The notes under the pieces: model-generated
What the model saw: the letters and a program-made list of their open reading frames with translations, nothing else
Database searches by the model: none
Told to the model about the DNA's origin: nothing
Part shown: positions 1 to 8,790 of the stretch, piece after piece
Layout of the letters: the number at the start of each line of letters is the position of its first letter
Numbering within the stretch: position 1 is the stretch's first letter
DNA from: an uncultured Clostridium sp.
GTDB taxonomy: Bacteria > Bacillota > Clostridia > Peptostreptococcales > Peptostreptococcaceae
DNA: 49,822 nt
Assembly (NCBI GenBank): GCA_900557165.1
Contig: USRS01000005.1
Location: 1 to 49,822, forward strand
Direction: 5' to 3'
Made by a program: the position numbers and the translations under genes

Positions 1-443
1 TTGATATATATGAAAGTGATAAGCCAGAAGCTTTCTATACAGAAGAATTCATCAAGAATATGCTCAATGCTGAGAACAAAGCTCTTATGTCTTTACATTT
101 TGTAAGATTTTTTCTTGTATCTAATGACAATCCCGACTACATTATCGGAACTATTTCTTTATCCCACATCAACAGAGGCTCATCACCATCTGCTAATATG
201 GGATATAAAATAGACCGTCTTAACCGCGGCAAAGGGCTTGCTTCCCTTATGATTGCCCATATGCTTGATGTGGTAATTCCCGATTTAGGTATCCACCGCA
301 CAGAATGTTACATTCATCCTGACAATAAGATTTCACTCCACCTTATGGACAAAATGTCATTTATTGATGAAGGCATTGCACATTCTTATGTAAAGCTTAA
401 CGGCAAATGGCAGGATCACAGACGTTTTGTCTATATCTCCTGA
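1..443 (+). CDS. GNAT-family N-acetyltransferase (RimJ/RimL type), 5' end outside the window
   Basis: The reading frame is open from base 3 with no start, so the gene begins upstream of the window; the internal ATG at 60 is not its real start. GNAT enzymes move an acetyl group from acetyl-CoA to an amine. The acetyl-CoA-binding motif is visible as RLNRGKGLASLMIAHML, followed by the usual strand with ECYIHPDNKISL and an SFIDEG stretch typical of the RimJ/RimL branch that modifies protein N-termini or small molecules. The substrate cannot be told from sequence. The gene converges on the DUF6128-like gene and overlaps its end by 13 bp. It belongs to the G+C-richer left segment. Family call is firm, substrate unknown. 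Confidence 0.8.
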   Translation, partial: DIYESDKPEAFYTEEFIKNMLNAENKALMSLHFVRFFLVSNDNPDYIIGTISLSHINRGSSPSANMGYKIDRLNRGKGLASLMIAHMLDVVIPDLGIHRTECYIHPDNKISLHLMDKMSFIDEGIAHSYVKLNGKWQDHRRFVYIS

Positions 444-1519
444 TACCAGTATCCAAAATATGGATTAGAATAATCGCTTCTATGGCTTTTCTTAAAATTG
501 TTAAAGCCAAACATTGAAGCCATATACCTCTCCCTGTTGCAGTACATTCCCGGCACGCCAATAAAATAATGTGTGTTATTCTCATTTTCACACACCCTGC
601 CAAACAAAAGATGCCGGAAATTATAATATCCGTGTATTAAAAAACTGTTATTTATTATGTCATTCTCTATGGACAACAGCTCTTTAAGCACCTCTGTTGA
701 CACCTCTACGCAGTCGTACAGATAGTCATCATCAAATGCGTCAATATAATCAGGCTTTGCATACAATAATTTATCGACTTTTTTGTCAAAGCTGGTCTTT
801 GCTTTTTTTCTTTTTGACTTATCATTATCACTTTCCATTATCTTATTACCCTGACCGGTGCAGTTATCCAAAGTCTCCGCCTGCATAATTGCAACACCCT
901 TATCCTCCTGTATCATACATCCATTGGTGTATGCTGTATTACTGTCTGACTGTGCTGCACTGACTGTTCCATTCATATTCTGCAAAGCATTAGCATTTTC
1001 TGGTGCATTATTATCCACTGCTACGTTATGGCTGGCATTGTCTGGTTTATTGGTACTATCTTTGAAATTATCAACAACAGAAGCTCTTTTTCTTTCATTA
1101 ATCAACATTTCTTTGTCAACGAAGTGGATTTTTTGTGTATTAATGCTCTCATCTTTCCACATTGAGAGCATCATATAGAATGCATCCGCCTGATTGGCTA
1201 TTCCAATGCCGCATATGTCAGAAAATGCGTACCCTGTACTATCAATGTTGGACGAATTAAATATGCCCTTGTACACAGCCATACCATTCTGCACCATGCA
1301 GTCGCCAGCCTTTAAAAGCTGGTATTCACCACTGTTATAACCTGCGAATAACAGATACACCCCGAATAGTTCCGGAGTATCAGTATATACACCCCTTAGA
1401 TTAATATTTAACCGGATTTCTCCCCTGACAACTTCAACCTTTGCAAAGCCTACATTCTTATCCTTAACTCCACCCGGATATGAATAGATATATGACACAA
1501 AACGTTGATAATCAGCCAT
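431..1519 (-). CDS. DUF6128-like protein of Lachnospiraceae type, function unknown
   Basis: A 362-residue protein in three parts: an N-terminal beta-rich domain (about residues 1-125), a low-complexity Asn/Asp/Ser/Lys linker (about 140-240), and a C-terminal domain (about 255-362) rich in aromatic residues that ends NPYFGYWYQEI. I recall this arrangement from a DUF6128-type family common in Lachnospiraceae, but no biochemical role is known to me. The ATG at 1519 has a strong AGGGAGG Shine-Dalgarno site, which lies in one arm of a perfect 22-bp inverted repeat, so translation may be gated by RNA structure. It sits downstream of rsmA on the same strand. Family assignment is moderate; no function is claimed. 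Confidence 0.6.
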   Translation of the reverse strand: MADYQRFVSYIYSYPGGVKDKNVGFAKVEVVRGEIRLNINLRGVYTDTPELFGVYLLFAGYNSGEYQLLKAGDCMVQNGMAVYKGIFNSSNIDSTGYAFSDICGIGIANQADAFYMMLSMWKDESINTQKIHFVDKEMLINERKRASVVDNFKDSTNKPDNASHNVAVDNNAPENANALQNMNGTVSAAQSDSNTAYTNGCMIQEDKGVAIMQAETLDNCTGQGNKIMESDNDKSKRKKAKTSFDKKVDKLLYAKPDYIDAFDDDYLYDCVEVSTEVLKELLSIENDIINNSFLIHGYYNFRHLLFGRVCENENNTHYFIGVPGMYCNRERYMASMFGFNNFKKSHRSDYSNPYFGYWYQEI

Positions 1520-1526
1520 TTTAAAA

Positions 1527-1578
1527 CCTCCCTTAGGACATAAGATTAACTAATCAATCTTATGTCCTAAGGGAGGTA
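1527..1578 (-). promoter_or_regulatory. Perfect 22-bp inverted repeat covering a Shine-Dalgarno site; possible terminator or translational gate
   Basis: Arms at 1527-1548 and 1557-1578 are exact reverse complements around an 8-base loop. On the minus strand the distal arm ends in AGGGAGGT followed by TTT and the ATG of the DUF6128-like gene, so the arm contains that gene's ribosome binding site. It could end rsmA transcription or hide the site in the rsmA read-through message. Confidence 0.7.
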
Positions 1579-1609
1579 AATATTCATTGCCTTAATTATG
1601 TGCTGTCTG

Positions 1610-2500
1610 TTATCTGTTATTAATTATCGCATTAGTAAGAGCCGCGAACTGCTCTAATGTGAGTGCTTCTCCTCTTATTGTAGCAGAAAATCCACACTGT
1701 TCTAATGCTTTAAGCAGTTCCTCTTTGGATACATTGACTTCACCGCTATTACCCACGCTGTTCATCATAGTCTTTCTTCTTTGGTTAAATGAAGCTCTTA
1801 TTATCTTGAACATAAGATGTTCATCAAGCACATCAACTGGAGGCTTCTGGTATCTTTCAAGCTTTATTACCGCTGAGTCTACATTTGGACGTGGCATAAA
1901 ACAGCTTGCTGGAACATTAAGCACAATCTTAGGTCTGGCATAATACTGCACTGCTAATGAAAGTGCACCATAATCTTTAGTTCCCGGACCTACCTGCATA
2001 CGGTCTGCCACTTCCTTCTGAACCATAATAGTTATGCTGTCCAAAGGCACACCACTCTCAAAAAGTCCCATAATAATAGGAGTTGTTATGTAGTAAGGAA
2101 GGTTAGCAACAACCTTTATTGGCTTACCACCATTTTTCTTGTCTGCAAGTTCCTTAATATTAAGCTTTAATATATCCTCATTGATAACTGTTACGTTATC
2201 ATACCACGACAGTGTATCCTCTGTAAGAATTGGTATAAGCTTCTTATCAATCTCGACAGCTACAACCTCTCTTGCATTCTCGCAGAGTATCTGTGTCATA
2301 GTTCCAATACCCGGTCCTACCTCAAGCACGAAATCATCCTTCGTAACTCCGGCTTCCCTCACAATCTTTTCAACTACATTTTCATCTATAAGAAAGTTCT
2401 GACCGAACTTCTTCTGAAAATTAAAACCGTATCTGTTAAGCACCGCGATTGTATTAGTCGGATTGCCAAGGTGCATAACGTGTGCGTATTTATTATCCAC
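1610..2500 (-). CDS. rsmA: 16S rRNA (adenine(1518)-N(6)/adenine(1519)-N(6))-dimethyltransferase
   Basis: RsmA (KsgA) dimethylates two adjacent adenines in the 3'-terminal hairpin of 16S rRNA during late 30S assembly, using S-adenosylmethionine. Visible are the N-terminal KKFGQNFL signature, the SAM-binding LEVGPGIGTMTQ motif near residue 60, the catalytic NLPYYITTPI motif near 135, and the C-terminal SFNQRRKTM element of the rRNA-binding domain. The 296-residue length is normal. The start is GTG at 2500 with a GGAGAT site six bases upstream. It follows tatD on the same strand with a 41-bp gap; the tatD-rsmA pairing is common in Firmicutes and supports co-transcription. The product is cytoplasmic. 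Confidence 0.96.
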   Translation of the reverse strand: MDNKYAHVMHLGNPTNTIAVLNRYGFNFQKKFGQNFLIDENVVEKIVREAGVTKDDFVLEVGPGIGTMTQILCENAREVVAVEIDKKLIPILTEDTLSWYDNVTVINEDILKLNIKELADKKNGGKPIKVVANLPYYITTPIIMGLFESGVPLDSITIMVQKEVADRMQVGPGTKDYGALSLAVQYYARPKIVLNVPASCFMPRPNVDSAVIKLERYQKPPVDVLDEHLMFKIIRASFNQRRKTMMNSVGNSGEVNVSKEELLKALEQCGFSATIRGEALTLEQFAALTNAIINNR

Positions 2501-2541
2501 TATATAATCTCCATTCTTATAATTACTGATTGACGAATATG

Positions 2542-3318
2542 TTATGCCTCTTTAAAGAATAACCTTCTCGCATTGTTATTAGTAATGTCCACTATCTCAT
2601 CATAAGACATTTTCTTGATTTCTGCCAGCTTTTCTATGACATATCTTATATTACTGCTGTCATTTCTTTTGCCCCTGTTAGGAACTGGTGCAAGATATGG
2701 GCAGTCTGTTTCTAATAATATGCGATCCATTGGTATAACCTCCGCCGCCTCAACAAGCTTTCTTGCATTCTTAAAGGTAAGCACGCCGCCTATTCCAAAG
2801 TAGAAGTTCATATCGTAAAATGTCTTGACCGACTCCTTAGTATATGAATAACAGTGTATTATTCCACCTATCCTGTCCGCATTTCCATTTTTTAAAATGT
2901 TAATTGTGTCCGCACAGGCTTCTCTGGAATGTATAATCACTGGCTTATTAACTTCAACAGCCATCTGTAACTGCCTTTCAAACCATTTAAGCTGTACTGC
3001 CCTCTCTGGCTCATCATAATAATAATCAAGTCCAATCTCACCTATTGCAACAACCTTCGGATTGCTTAGTGCTTCTTCCTTAAACCAGCTTATAATATCC
3101 TCATTAAGTTTGTCATAATCATCTGGGTGAACGCCTATAGCCGCATATATATTCTTATACTGCTTCGCAAGATTTAAAGTCTTCCTGCACCCTTCTATGC
3201 TTGCACCGACATTTACAATAGTATCAATGTCTGTAGATAAAAGCTTATTAAGCAGTTCGTCCCTGTCCACATCAAATGCTTCATCATCATAATGTGCGTG
3301 TGTATCAAATATTCTCAT
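2542..3318 (-). CDS. tatD: TatD-family metal-dependent hydrolase / DNase
   Basis: TatD proteins are two-metal TIM-barrel hydrolases with 3'-5' DNase activity. The metal ligands are visible: DTHAHYD at the N-terminus, the Glu of AIGEIGLDYYYD, the His of VIIHSREA, the His of IHCYSYT and the Asp of LLETDCPYLAP. The start is placed at the ATG encoding MRIFDTHAH (3318), since the longer frame to 3357 only adds a non-conserved, lysine/arginine-rich extension that belongs to the end of the upstream gene; a GGGAAGA site precedes it. It overlaps the end of the upstream membrane-protein frame by 14 bp, as expected in an operon with rsmA. About 258 residues, typical for the family. Confidence 0.93.
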   Translation of the reverse strand: MRIFDTHAHYDDEAFDVDRDELLNKLLSTDIDTIVNVGASIEGCRKTLNLAKQYKNIYAAIGVHPDDYDKLNEDIISWFKEEALSNPKVVAIGEIGLDYYYDEPERAVQLKWFERQLQMAVEVNKPVIIHSREACADTINILKNGNADRIGGIIHCYSYTKESVKTFYDMNFYFGIGGVLTFKNARKLVEAAEVIPMDRILLETDCPYLAPVPNRGKRNDSSNIRYVIEKLAEIKKMSYDEIVDITNNNARRLFFKEA

Positions 3319-5371
3319 TCTTATTCTTCCCTGACTTTCCTGTCTTTCCAAGCGCAATCACCCATACAACTGACAGGATAATTCCTGCTATGCTGACAAT
3401 TGCTCCCTGCCATACATAAGGCACTTTAATATTAATAACTGTTGTACCTTTCTGTATATACATAAGATTATTCTTTTTTTCAATATTCTGTGCTGTGCTG
3501 AATATGTCGTGATAAGCAAGTGCAGTGTTAACATTATCCTCATTAGATGTTATTGTAATCGTGCTGCCTGTATAATCAATTGTAAGAGGAACTATCTTTC
3601 TTTGTGGCAATGTTTCCTGTGTAAGACCTGACATATTCTCAAGCAGTCTTCCAACTGTCTTATCACCTGTCATACTGTAGAAATTCATAATGCCAAGACC
3701 ACACATTATTATATTATCATTCTTAACTGTTCCATAGAAATCAAGACTCAGTCCATTATCGTCAACACTTCCGTAAGAAGTATCAAGTCCATCAAGATAT
3801 ACAGTATTCCACTCAGTGTGTCCCTGTGGGAACATATCTGTATATACACGCCCAATTCTTGTATTCATCTCTGGATAACCATTCTCGAACTTAACCGCAT
3901 TACAGGTAACTCCAAGAAATGTCTGTGTATGGGTTCTCTTATCCTGCGGAATGGAGTCTGCTGAGATTATAATCTTAACCCCTGCCTCACTAAGTCTTAT
4001 AATAAGCTCCTCTGCCGCCTCTTTATCATTATAAGTAAAGCCGTCAAGGAATATCTCTTTATACTGCGATAACTGCTCAAATGTATAATCATCAAGATTA
4101 TAAGAGTCCGTTTCTTCTACCGCTGGAAATCTTAAAGAAATTCCTGAAGCACCACTTCCTATTCCTATAGCTTCATAAGTGCTTATAGTTCCCCAGTTAC
4201 CATTAACATCAAGATGATAAAGCCTGTAATCACCATTGTAGTCAACAAGCTTATAACCCACAGCATTTGCCGCCTCATCAAGCTTATCAAGAGTTCCTGT
4301 ATATTTATTAAGTTGTGAAAGCCTTACAACAACTGTGTCGTTACCAAGCTCCTCGCATCTGTCAAACATATAGTAAAATCTGCTTTCAGCCATAGCCTTA
4401 TTAAGATTGGCTATGTTAGTTGATGTGTTAGCCGCTTCCCAGCCCGCACCAAATGCAGCCGGCACTCCGTTATTCCAGTCTGCTGTAAGCCACGCACCCA
4501 TAGCTCCAAGACTGCTCGCATCCATAAGTGCAAGCCTCTGTCCTGTTATGCTCTGTGCCTTTGATATAAGTGTATAGTTCTGTGTATGATTAATCCTGTC
4601 CTCTGCCTCACTTGTATCTGTCATATTTAATGATAAAATGTCATCAATAAGCGATGTATCAGAAGAATTATCCTCTGATGTACTATTATACCGGCTGAAC
4701 ATTCCACTTAAAGATATTTTATTATCTTCTGTAAATATAACTAATAATTTACTATCATCATCTAATTTATATACATCCACCGATTTGTTTTTTTTATCAA
4801 ATAAATGTATATCATAGGATACTTTTTTATTTCCTACTATTTTTCCCATTTCACTTGAATCAATACCAATAAAATCACTTAAGTTTTTATTATTTATATT
4901 ATCTAAATTTACTAAATCTTCATTCGTATAACAATTTACAAGTATTTTCGACTTTATTAAATCTTTACTTATCTCTGAGCTAGAACAATCAACTATTTGT
5001 ACTTTTTTAACTTTCTTGTTCTCTAGTTGCAGATATAATGCACTATTATTAATATCTTCATCTGAAACATCTTTTAAATATACTAGATTTATATTTTTTA
5101 TCTTTTCTAAATCAAAGACACTATTTAAATCATTCACATCATCTTTATTTATCCAATATGATGTAACATCAGGTTGCCCTAGATTATTTAAAACATAATT
5201 ATAATCTTTATCTTTTATCTCATTAATATCGTTTTGAACTTTAGTCATAGTTTTTTGCTTTGTAGCTTCATTTGGTAAATCTAATGTATTATCTTTAATA
5301 TCATTATTAGAACATCCTACAAAAAACATACTGCAAAGAACTCCTAAAGCTAATAATCTTTTAATGTTCAT
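3305..5371 (-). CDS. Chimeric frame: lipoprotein N-terminus joined to the C-terminal part of a large membrane protein
   Basis: Residues 1-20 form a lipoprotein signal with lipobox FFVGC (Cys20). Residues about 21-222 are AT-rich in the DNA, Lys/Asn/Asp-rich in protein and look like a Peptostreptococcaceae exported lipoprotein of unknown role. From about residue 223 (base 4705) the DNA becomes richer in G+C and the protein changes to a different family: an extracytoplasmic domain with LALMDASSLGAMGAWLTADW and a single C-terminal membrane segment (about 655-675) with a Lys-rich tail. That part resembles the end of the large Lachnospiraceae proteins annotated as 6-pyruvoyl-tetrahydropterin synthase-related membrane proteins. 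Neither half is complete. Frame continuity at the join is probably chance. The start has a good AAGGAGG site. Confidence 0.6.
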   Translation of the reverse strand: MNIKRLLALGVLCSMFFVGCSNNDIKDNTLDLPNEATKQKTMTKVQNDINEIKDKDYNYVLNNLGQPDVTSYWINKDDVNDLNSVFDLEKIKNINLVYLKDVSDEDINNSALYLQLENKKVKKVQIVDCSSSEISKDLIKSKILVNCYTNEDLVNLDNINNKNLSDFIGIDSSEMGKIVGNKKVSYDIHLFDKKNKSVDVYKLDDDSKLLVIFTEDNKISLSGMFSRYNSTSEDNSSDTSLIDDILSLNMTDTSEAEDRINHTQNYTLISKAQSITGQRLALMDASSLGAMGAWLTADWNNGVPAAFGAGWEAANTSTNIANLNKAMAESRFYYMFDRCEELGNDTVVVRLSQLNKYTGTLDKLDEAANAVGYKLVDYNGDYRLYHLDVNGNWGTISTYEAIGIGSGASGISLRFPAVEETDSYNLDDYTFEQLSQYKEIFLDGFTYNDKEAAEELIIRLSEAGVKIIISADSIPQDKRTHTQTFLGVTCNAVKFENGYPEMNTRIGRVYTDMFPQGHTEWNTVYLDGLDTSYGSVDDNGLSLDFYGTVKNDNIIMCGLGIMNFYSMTGDKTVGRLLENMSGLTQETLPQRKIVPLTIDYTGSTITITSNEDNVNTALAYHDIFSTAQNIEKKNNLMYIQKGTTVINIKVPYVWQGAIVSIAGIILSVVWVIALGKTGKSGKNKNENI

Positions 5372-5555
5372 AATTTAGCCTCCTTATACTAAGTATAAAT
5401 CTCTGCTTTTGCTTATTCAATAATTATAACCCATATTAAAGATAATTTGATTAATAAAGAATGTTTTGTAATTTTTTTGTAATACAAGACATTTAAATAT
5501 ATAGTTTCTACTATAAATGTAACAAAAGTCGTATTAGAAATCAACAACTCACAAA

Positions 5556-5586
5556 AAGACCTTCAAACTTAAAGTAAGAAGGTCTT
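5556..5586 (-). terminator. Rho-independent terminator of the M18 aminopeptidase gene
   Basis: Stem AAGACCTTC / GAAGGTCTT (5556-5564 and 5578-5586) with a 13-base loop, followed on the minus strand by TTTTTGTG. It lies 22 bases past the stop of the aminopeptidase gene. Confidence 0.75.
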
Positions 5587-5607
5587 ATAGTATATAAATT
5601 TTTATAT

Positions 5608-7002
5608 TTATAAATTTATATTAAAGAAGGCTTTATATCCTCTATACATTTCAAATATATCTGCTTTTGAAGCAACTTCATAAGGTGCATGCATACTAAG
5701 TAATCCTACACCACAGTCTAAAACTTCAGCACCATAATTAGCTAATATATAAGCTACAGTACCTCCACCGCCTTGGTCAACTTTTCCAAGTTCTCCAGTT
5801 TGCCATACTATATTTTCTTTATTAAATATTCTTCTTATTTCACAAACAAACTCTGCATTGGCATCACTAGTTCCACTTTTACCTCTTGAACCAGAATATT
5901 TCATAATAGCCACACCTTTGCCCATATGAGCAGAGTTAGCTTTTTCATATACTGATGAGAAGTTTGGATCATAAGCAGCATTAACATCACCGGATAACAC
6001 TCTTGATTTTGACATTGCTCTTTTTATTTTTAAATCAGAGTAATTTCCTTGTAAGTTTATTAATTCAGCTACAGTATTTTCAAAGAATCTAGAGTGCATT
6101 CCTGTATTACCATATGAACCTGTTTCTTCTTTGTCTACACATAATGTAACTGCTGTATATTCTGGATTTTCTGTTTCAAATATAGCTTTTACTCCTGCAA
6201 AAGCACATACTCTGTCATCTTGTCCATAAGATATAACCATAGATTTATCTAAACCTAAATCTTTAGCTTTTCCTGCTGGAACCACTTCAATTTCTGCACT
6301 TAAAAAGTCTTCTTCCGTTATGTTATATTTATTATTCAATAATTTTAACATATTGTATTTTACAGCATCTTTATCTTCATTATCAAATGGAATACTACCA
6401 ATTAACACATTTAAGTCTTCTCCACCTATTGCCTCATGAAGTTTCTTTTGATTTTGTTCTGAGGATAAATGAGGTAGTAAGTCATTTATACAAAATACTG
6501 GATCATCTTCATCATCACCTATGGCTATATCAATCTTTGTTCCATCATGTAATAGAGCTACTCCATATAAAGCTAGAGGCATTGATACCCATTGGTATTT
6601 TTTTATTCCACCATAATAATGAGTTTTAAAATATGCCATATTATCATCTTCATATAATGGATTTTGTTTTAAATCAAGTCTTGGTGAATCTATATGAGAA
6701 GCAATTATTTTCATACCTTGCTCTATATCTTTTTGTCCAATTACAAATAAAGCCACGCCCTTGTCTTTATTTTCTGCATAGATTTTATCACCAGGTTTGA
6801 TTTCACCTTTTTTCATAACTTCTTCTAAAGATATAAAACCTTGATTAGAAGATAATTTAATTATTTCTCTTGCACATAATCTCTCAGTTTTACTTTTATT
6901 TAAAAAATCGATATATTCTTTAGAATAATTCATAACATTTTCCATGTTATTCATCTTTTTTATAACTTTCCAACCATTTTCAAATTCATATTTTAAGTTC
7001 AT
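5608..7002 (-). CDS. M18-family metallo-aminopeptidase
   Basis: M18 enzymes are cytoplasmic di-zinc aminopeptidases that remove N-terminal, often acidic or aliphatic, residues from peptides and assemble into dodecameric tetrahedra. Visible ligands include His and Asp of IIASHIDSPRLDLK, Asp of YGQDDRVCAF, the Glu pair of CVDKEETGSYGNTG, and the C-terminal His in LLSMHAPYEV. The length of 464 residues fits the bacterial M18 group. The ATG at 7002 has an AGGGGGT site. The ynzC-like gene lies 21 bp upstream on the same strand, so the two may be co-transcribed. Exact substrate preference cannot be read from sequence. Confidence 0.93.
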   Translation of the reverse strand: MNLKYEFENGWKVIKKMNNMENVMNYSKEYIDFLNKSKTERLCAREIIKLSSNQGFISLEEVMKKGEIKPGDKIYAENKDKGVALFVIGQKDIEQGMKIIASHIDSPRLDLKQNPLYEDDNMAYFKTHYYGGIKKYQWVSMPLALYGVALLHDGTKIDIAIGDDEDDPVFCINDLLPHLSSEQNQKKLHEAIGGEDLNVLIGSIPFDNEDKDAVKYNMLKLLNNKYNITEEDFLSAEIEVVPAGKAKDLGLDKSMVISYGQDDRVCAFAGVKAIFETENPEYTAVTLCVDKEETGSYGNTGMHSRFFENTVAELINLQGNYSDLKIKRAMSKSRVLSGDVNAAYDPNFSSVYEKANSAHMGKGVAIMKYSGSRGKSGTSDANAEFVCEIRRIFNKENIVWQTGELGKVDQGGGGTVAYILANYGAEVLDCGVGLLSMHAPYEVASKADIFEMYRGYKAFFNINL

Positions 7003-7023
7003 TACTTACCCCCTGCTTATTTA

Positions 7024-7236
7024 CTAGTTTTTATCTTTTTTAACTAGTTCATCATACTCTTCTTGAGTATGTACAACCTTAACATTTTCAAGTCTAGATC
7101 TAAAGTGAGCTCTAAAGTTTTCTAAGTATTCTTTTCTTAATACTTCTCTTTCTTCTAATTCTTGTTTTGTTAATCCTTCTTCTTTATTTTTCTTTGCTAA
7201 AAAGTTTATTCTATCTAGTTTTTTTTGATCAAACAT
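7024..7236 (-). CDS. DUF896 / YnzC-family small protein
   Basis: A 70-residue highly charged helical protein. The N-terminal part, with FDQKKLDRINFLAKK and then GLTKQELEEREVLRKEYL, matches the two-helix DUF896 fold of Bacillus YnzC, a small cytoplasmic protein of the SOS-related yneA-yneB-ynzC operon whose function is not established. Here it is not beside yneA; it sits between a MocR regulator and an M18 aminopeptidase on the same strand. The start has an AGGAGGAAT site. Family call firm, role unknown. Confidence 0.88.
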   Translation of the reverse strand: MFDQKKLDRINFLAKKNKEEGLTKQELEEREVLRKEYLENFRAHFRSRLENVKVVHTQEEYDELVKKDKN

Positions 7237-7266
7237 TTTATTCCTCCTAAATTTTCTTACTTTGTA

Positions 7267-8688
7267 TTAATAAAATATTTTGTTACTTCTTATATCTTCT
7301 CCATTTTTATAAGATGTAATAAATTTATCTAAATTATTTTCTATTATAGTTATTCCTTTTTCTATATTCTCAATGGTTTCATTTGCTATATTAATCCTAA
7401 AAAATCTATCATCCATTATATTATCAAAAAAATAAGTTCCTGGTGTAATAGAAACTCCTTTTTCTAGTATAAAGTTATAAAATGCTTGTGATGAATATCC
7501 TCGTGGTAATTCTAAAAAAAAGTTTAACCCACCTTGAGATTTACTAATTTTCAACTTATCGCCTAATTTTTCTTCTAATAAAGTTTTTGTTAGTTTATAT
7601 TTTTTAGTATACACTTTATCTATGCTTTTTAAGTATTCTAACCAATCAAAATACTTCATATAGTAATACATAGATTTTTGAATAAGTCCTGGTGTTGATA
7701 TATCTGAGGAATATTTTGCCCAAAGTATTTTTTTTTGCAGTTCCTTAGGTATATCAACTATACCTATTCTAAGCCCTGGCATAAGTATTTTGGAAAAAGA
7801 TTTAATATATATTACTCTATTTTTCATATCATAGCTTTTAAGAGGTCTATTATCCTCACTATCAAAAGAAAAATCACTTATAAAATCATCTTCTAAAATA
7901 TAAAAATCATATTCTTCACTTAATTCTATTAACTTCTTTTTCTTATATGTACTATAACTTATCCCCGTTGGATTTTGAAAATTTGGCATAACATATATTA
8001 ACTTTGGCTTTATTTTTTCTAATTTAAGTTTTAATATCCCTATATCTAGTCCATCATCTAACATGGGTATTGTAATAATTTTAGCACCTCTACTCTTAAA
8101 GACTTCCAAAGCTCCATTGTAAGTAGGTTCTTCCACAAATACTACATCAGAATAGTTTATAAGTCCTTTACAAACTATGTCTATACCTTGTTGAGCTCCA
8201 GATATTATTTGAATATTATCTTTATTAGTATTTATTTTTTTTCCTTTTAAATATGTAGATAATTCTTCCCTTAACTGATTAGAACCTTTACCTTCATCAT
8301 ACTCAAATATGGAAGCTCCATCTTTTTCTAAAGCCATATTTATTGCTGATTTAAAGTCTTTTAAGGGAAACATATCTTTAGAAGGGTTACCACTATCAAA
8401 GTATATTATATCTTTATCTTTAGTATTTGTCCTTTCTTTTTTTAAATTAAAAGAAGAAACAAAAGTACCACTGCCTATTGCCTTATACACATATCCTTCT
8501 TTTTCTAATAACTCATATACTTTTACAATAGTTGCATTATTTACATTTATAAAATCTGATAACTTCCTTATAGGTGGAAGTTTTTCATGTTCTTTTATAT
8601 CGCCGTTAACAATCAATTTTTTTATATGATTATATATTTGAATATACTTACTATTGTTATTTTCTAGTTTTAATTTGTATCTTTCCAT
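7267..8688 (-). CDS. MocR-type regulator: GntR winged helix fused to class I aminotransferase fold
   Basis: Residues about 8-78 form a GntR-like winged-helix domain (KLPPIRKLSDF, then NNATIVKVYELLEKEGYVY). Residues about 110-460 are a fold-type I aminotransferase domain with the PLP-contacting YVMPNFQNPTG, the EDDFISDF segment, and the Schiff-base lysine in KSFSKILMPGLRIG. MocR proteins such as GabR and PdxR use PLP or a PLP-amino acid adduct as effector and usually control a neighbouring or divergent gene. The divergent neighbour here is the PHP phosphatase gene, 100 bp away, a plausible but unproven target. Effector unknown. Length 473 is normal. Confidence 0.9.
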   Translation of the reverse strand: MERYKLKLENNNSKYIQIYNHIKKLIVNGDIKEHEKLPPIRKLSDFINVNNATIVKVYELLEKEGYVYKAIGSGTFVSSFNLKKERTNTKDKDIIYFDSGNPSKDMFPLKDFKSAINMALEKDGASIFEYDEGKGSNQLREELSTYLKGKKINTNKDNIQIISGAQQGIDIVCKGLINYSDVVFVEEPTYNGALEVFKSRGAKIITIPMLDDGLDIGILKLKLEKIKPKLIYVMPNFQNPTGISYSTYKKKKLIELSEEYDFYILEDDFISDFSFDSEDNRPLKSYDMKNRVIYIKSFSKILMPGLRIGIVDIPKELQKKILWAKYSSDISTPGLIQKSMYYYMKYFDWLEYLKSIDKVYTKKYKLTKTLLEEKLGDKLKISKSQGGLNFFLELPRGYSSQAFYNFILEKGVSITPGTYFFDNIMDDRFFRINIANETIENIEKGITIIENNLDKFITSYKNGEDIRSNKIFY

Positions 8689-8790
8689 TTAATCACCACT
8701 TACTTATTTTTAGATTTATTGATGTTTAAATATCTATTTGCTATCATTTATATATATAATACCAAATTTTCTATGAAAGGGGAAATAATA

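Noticed and set aside
60..443. Complete acetyltransferase starting at ATG 60
   Set aside because: The same frame is open and protein-like from base 3, so the start lies outside the window.
697..1178. Plus-strand frames opposite the DUF6128-like gene
   Set aside because: No ribosome sites and no family resemblance; they are the complement of a better supported minus-strand gene.
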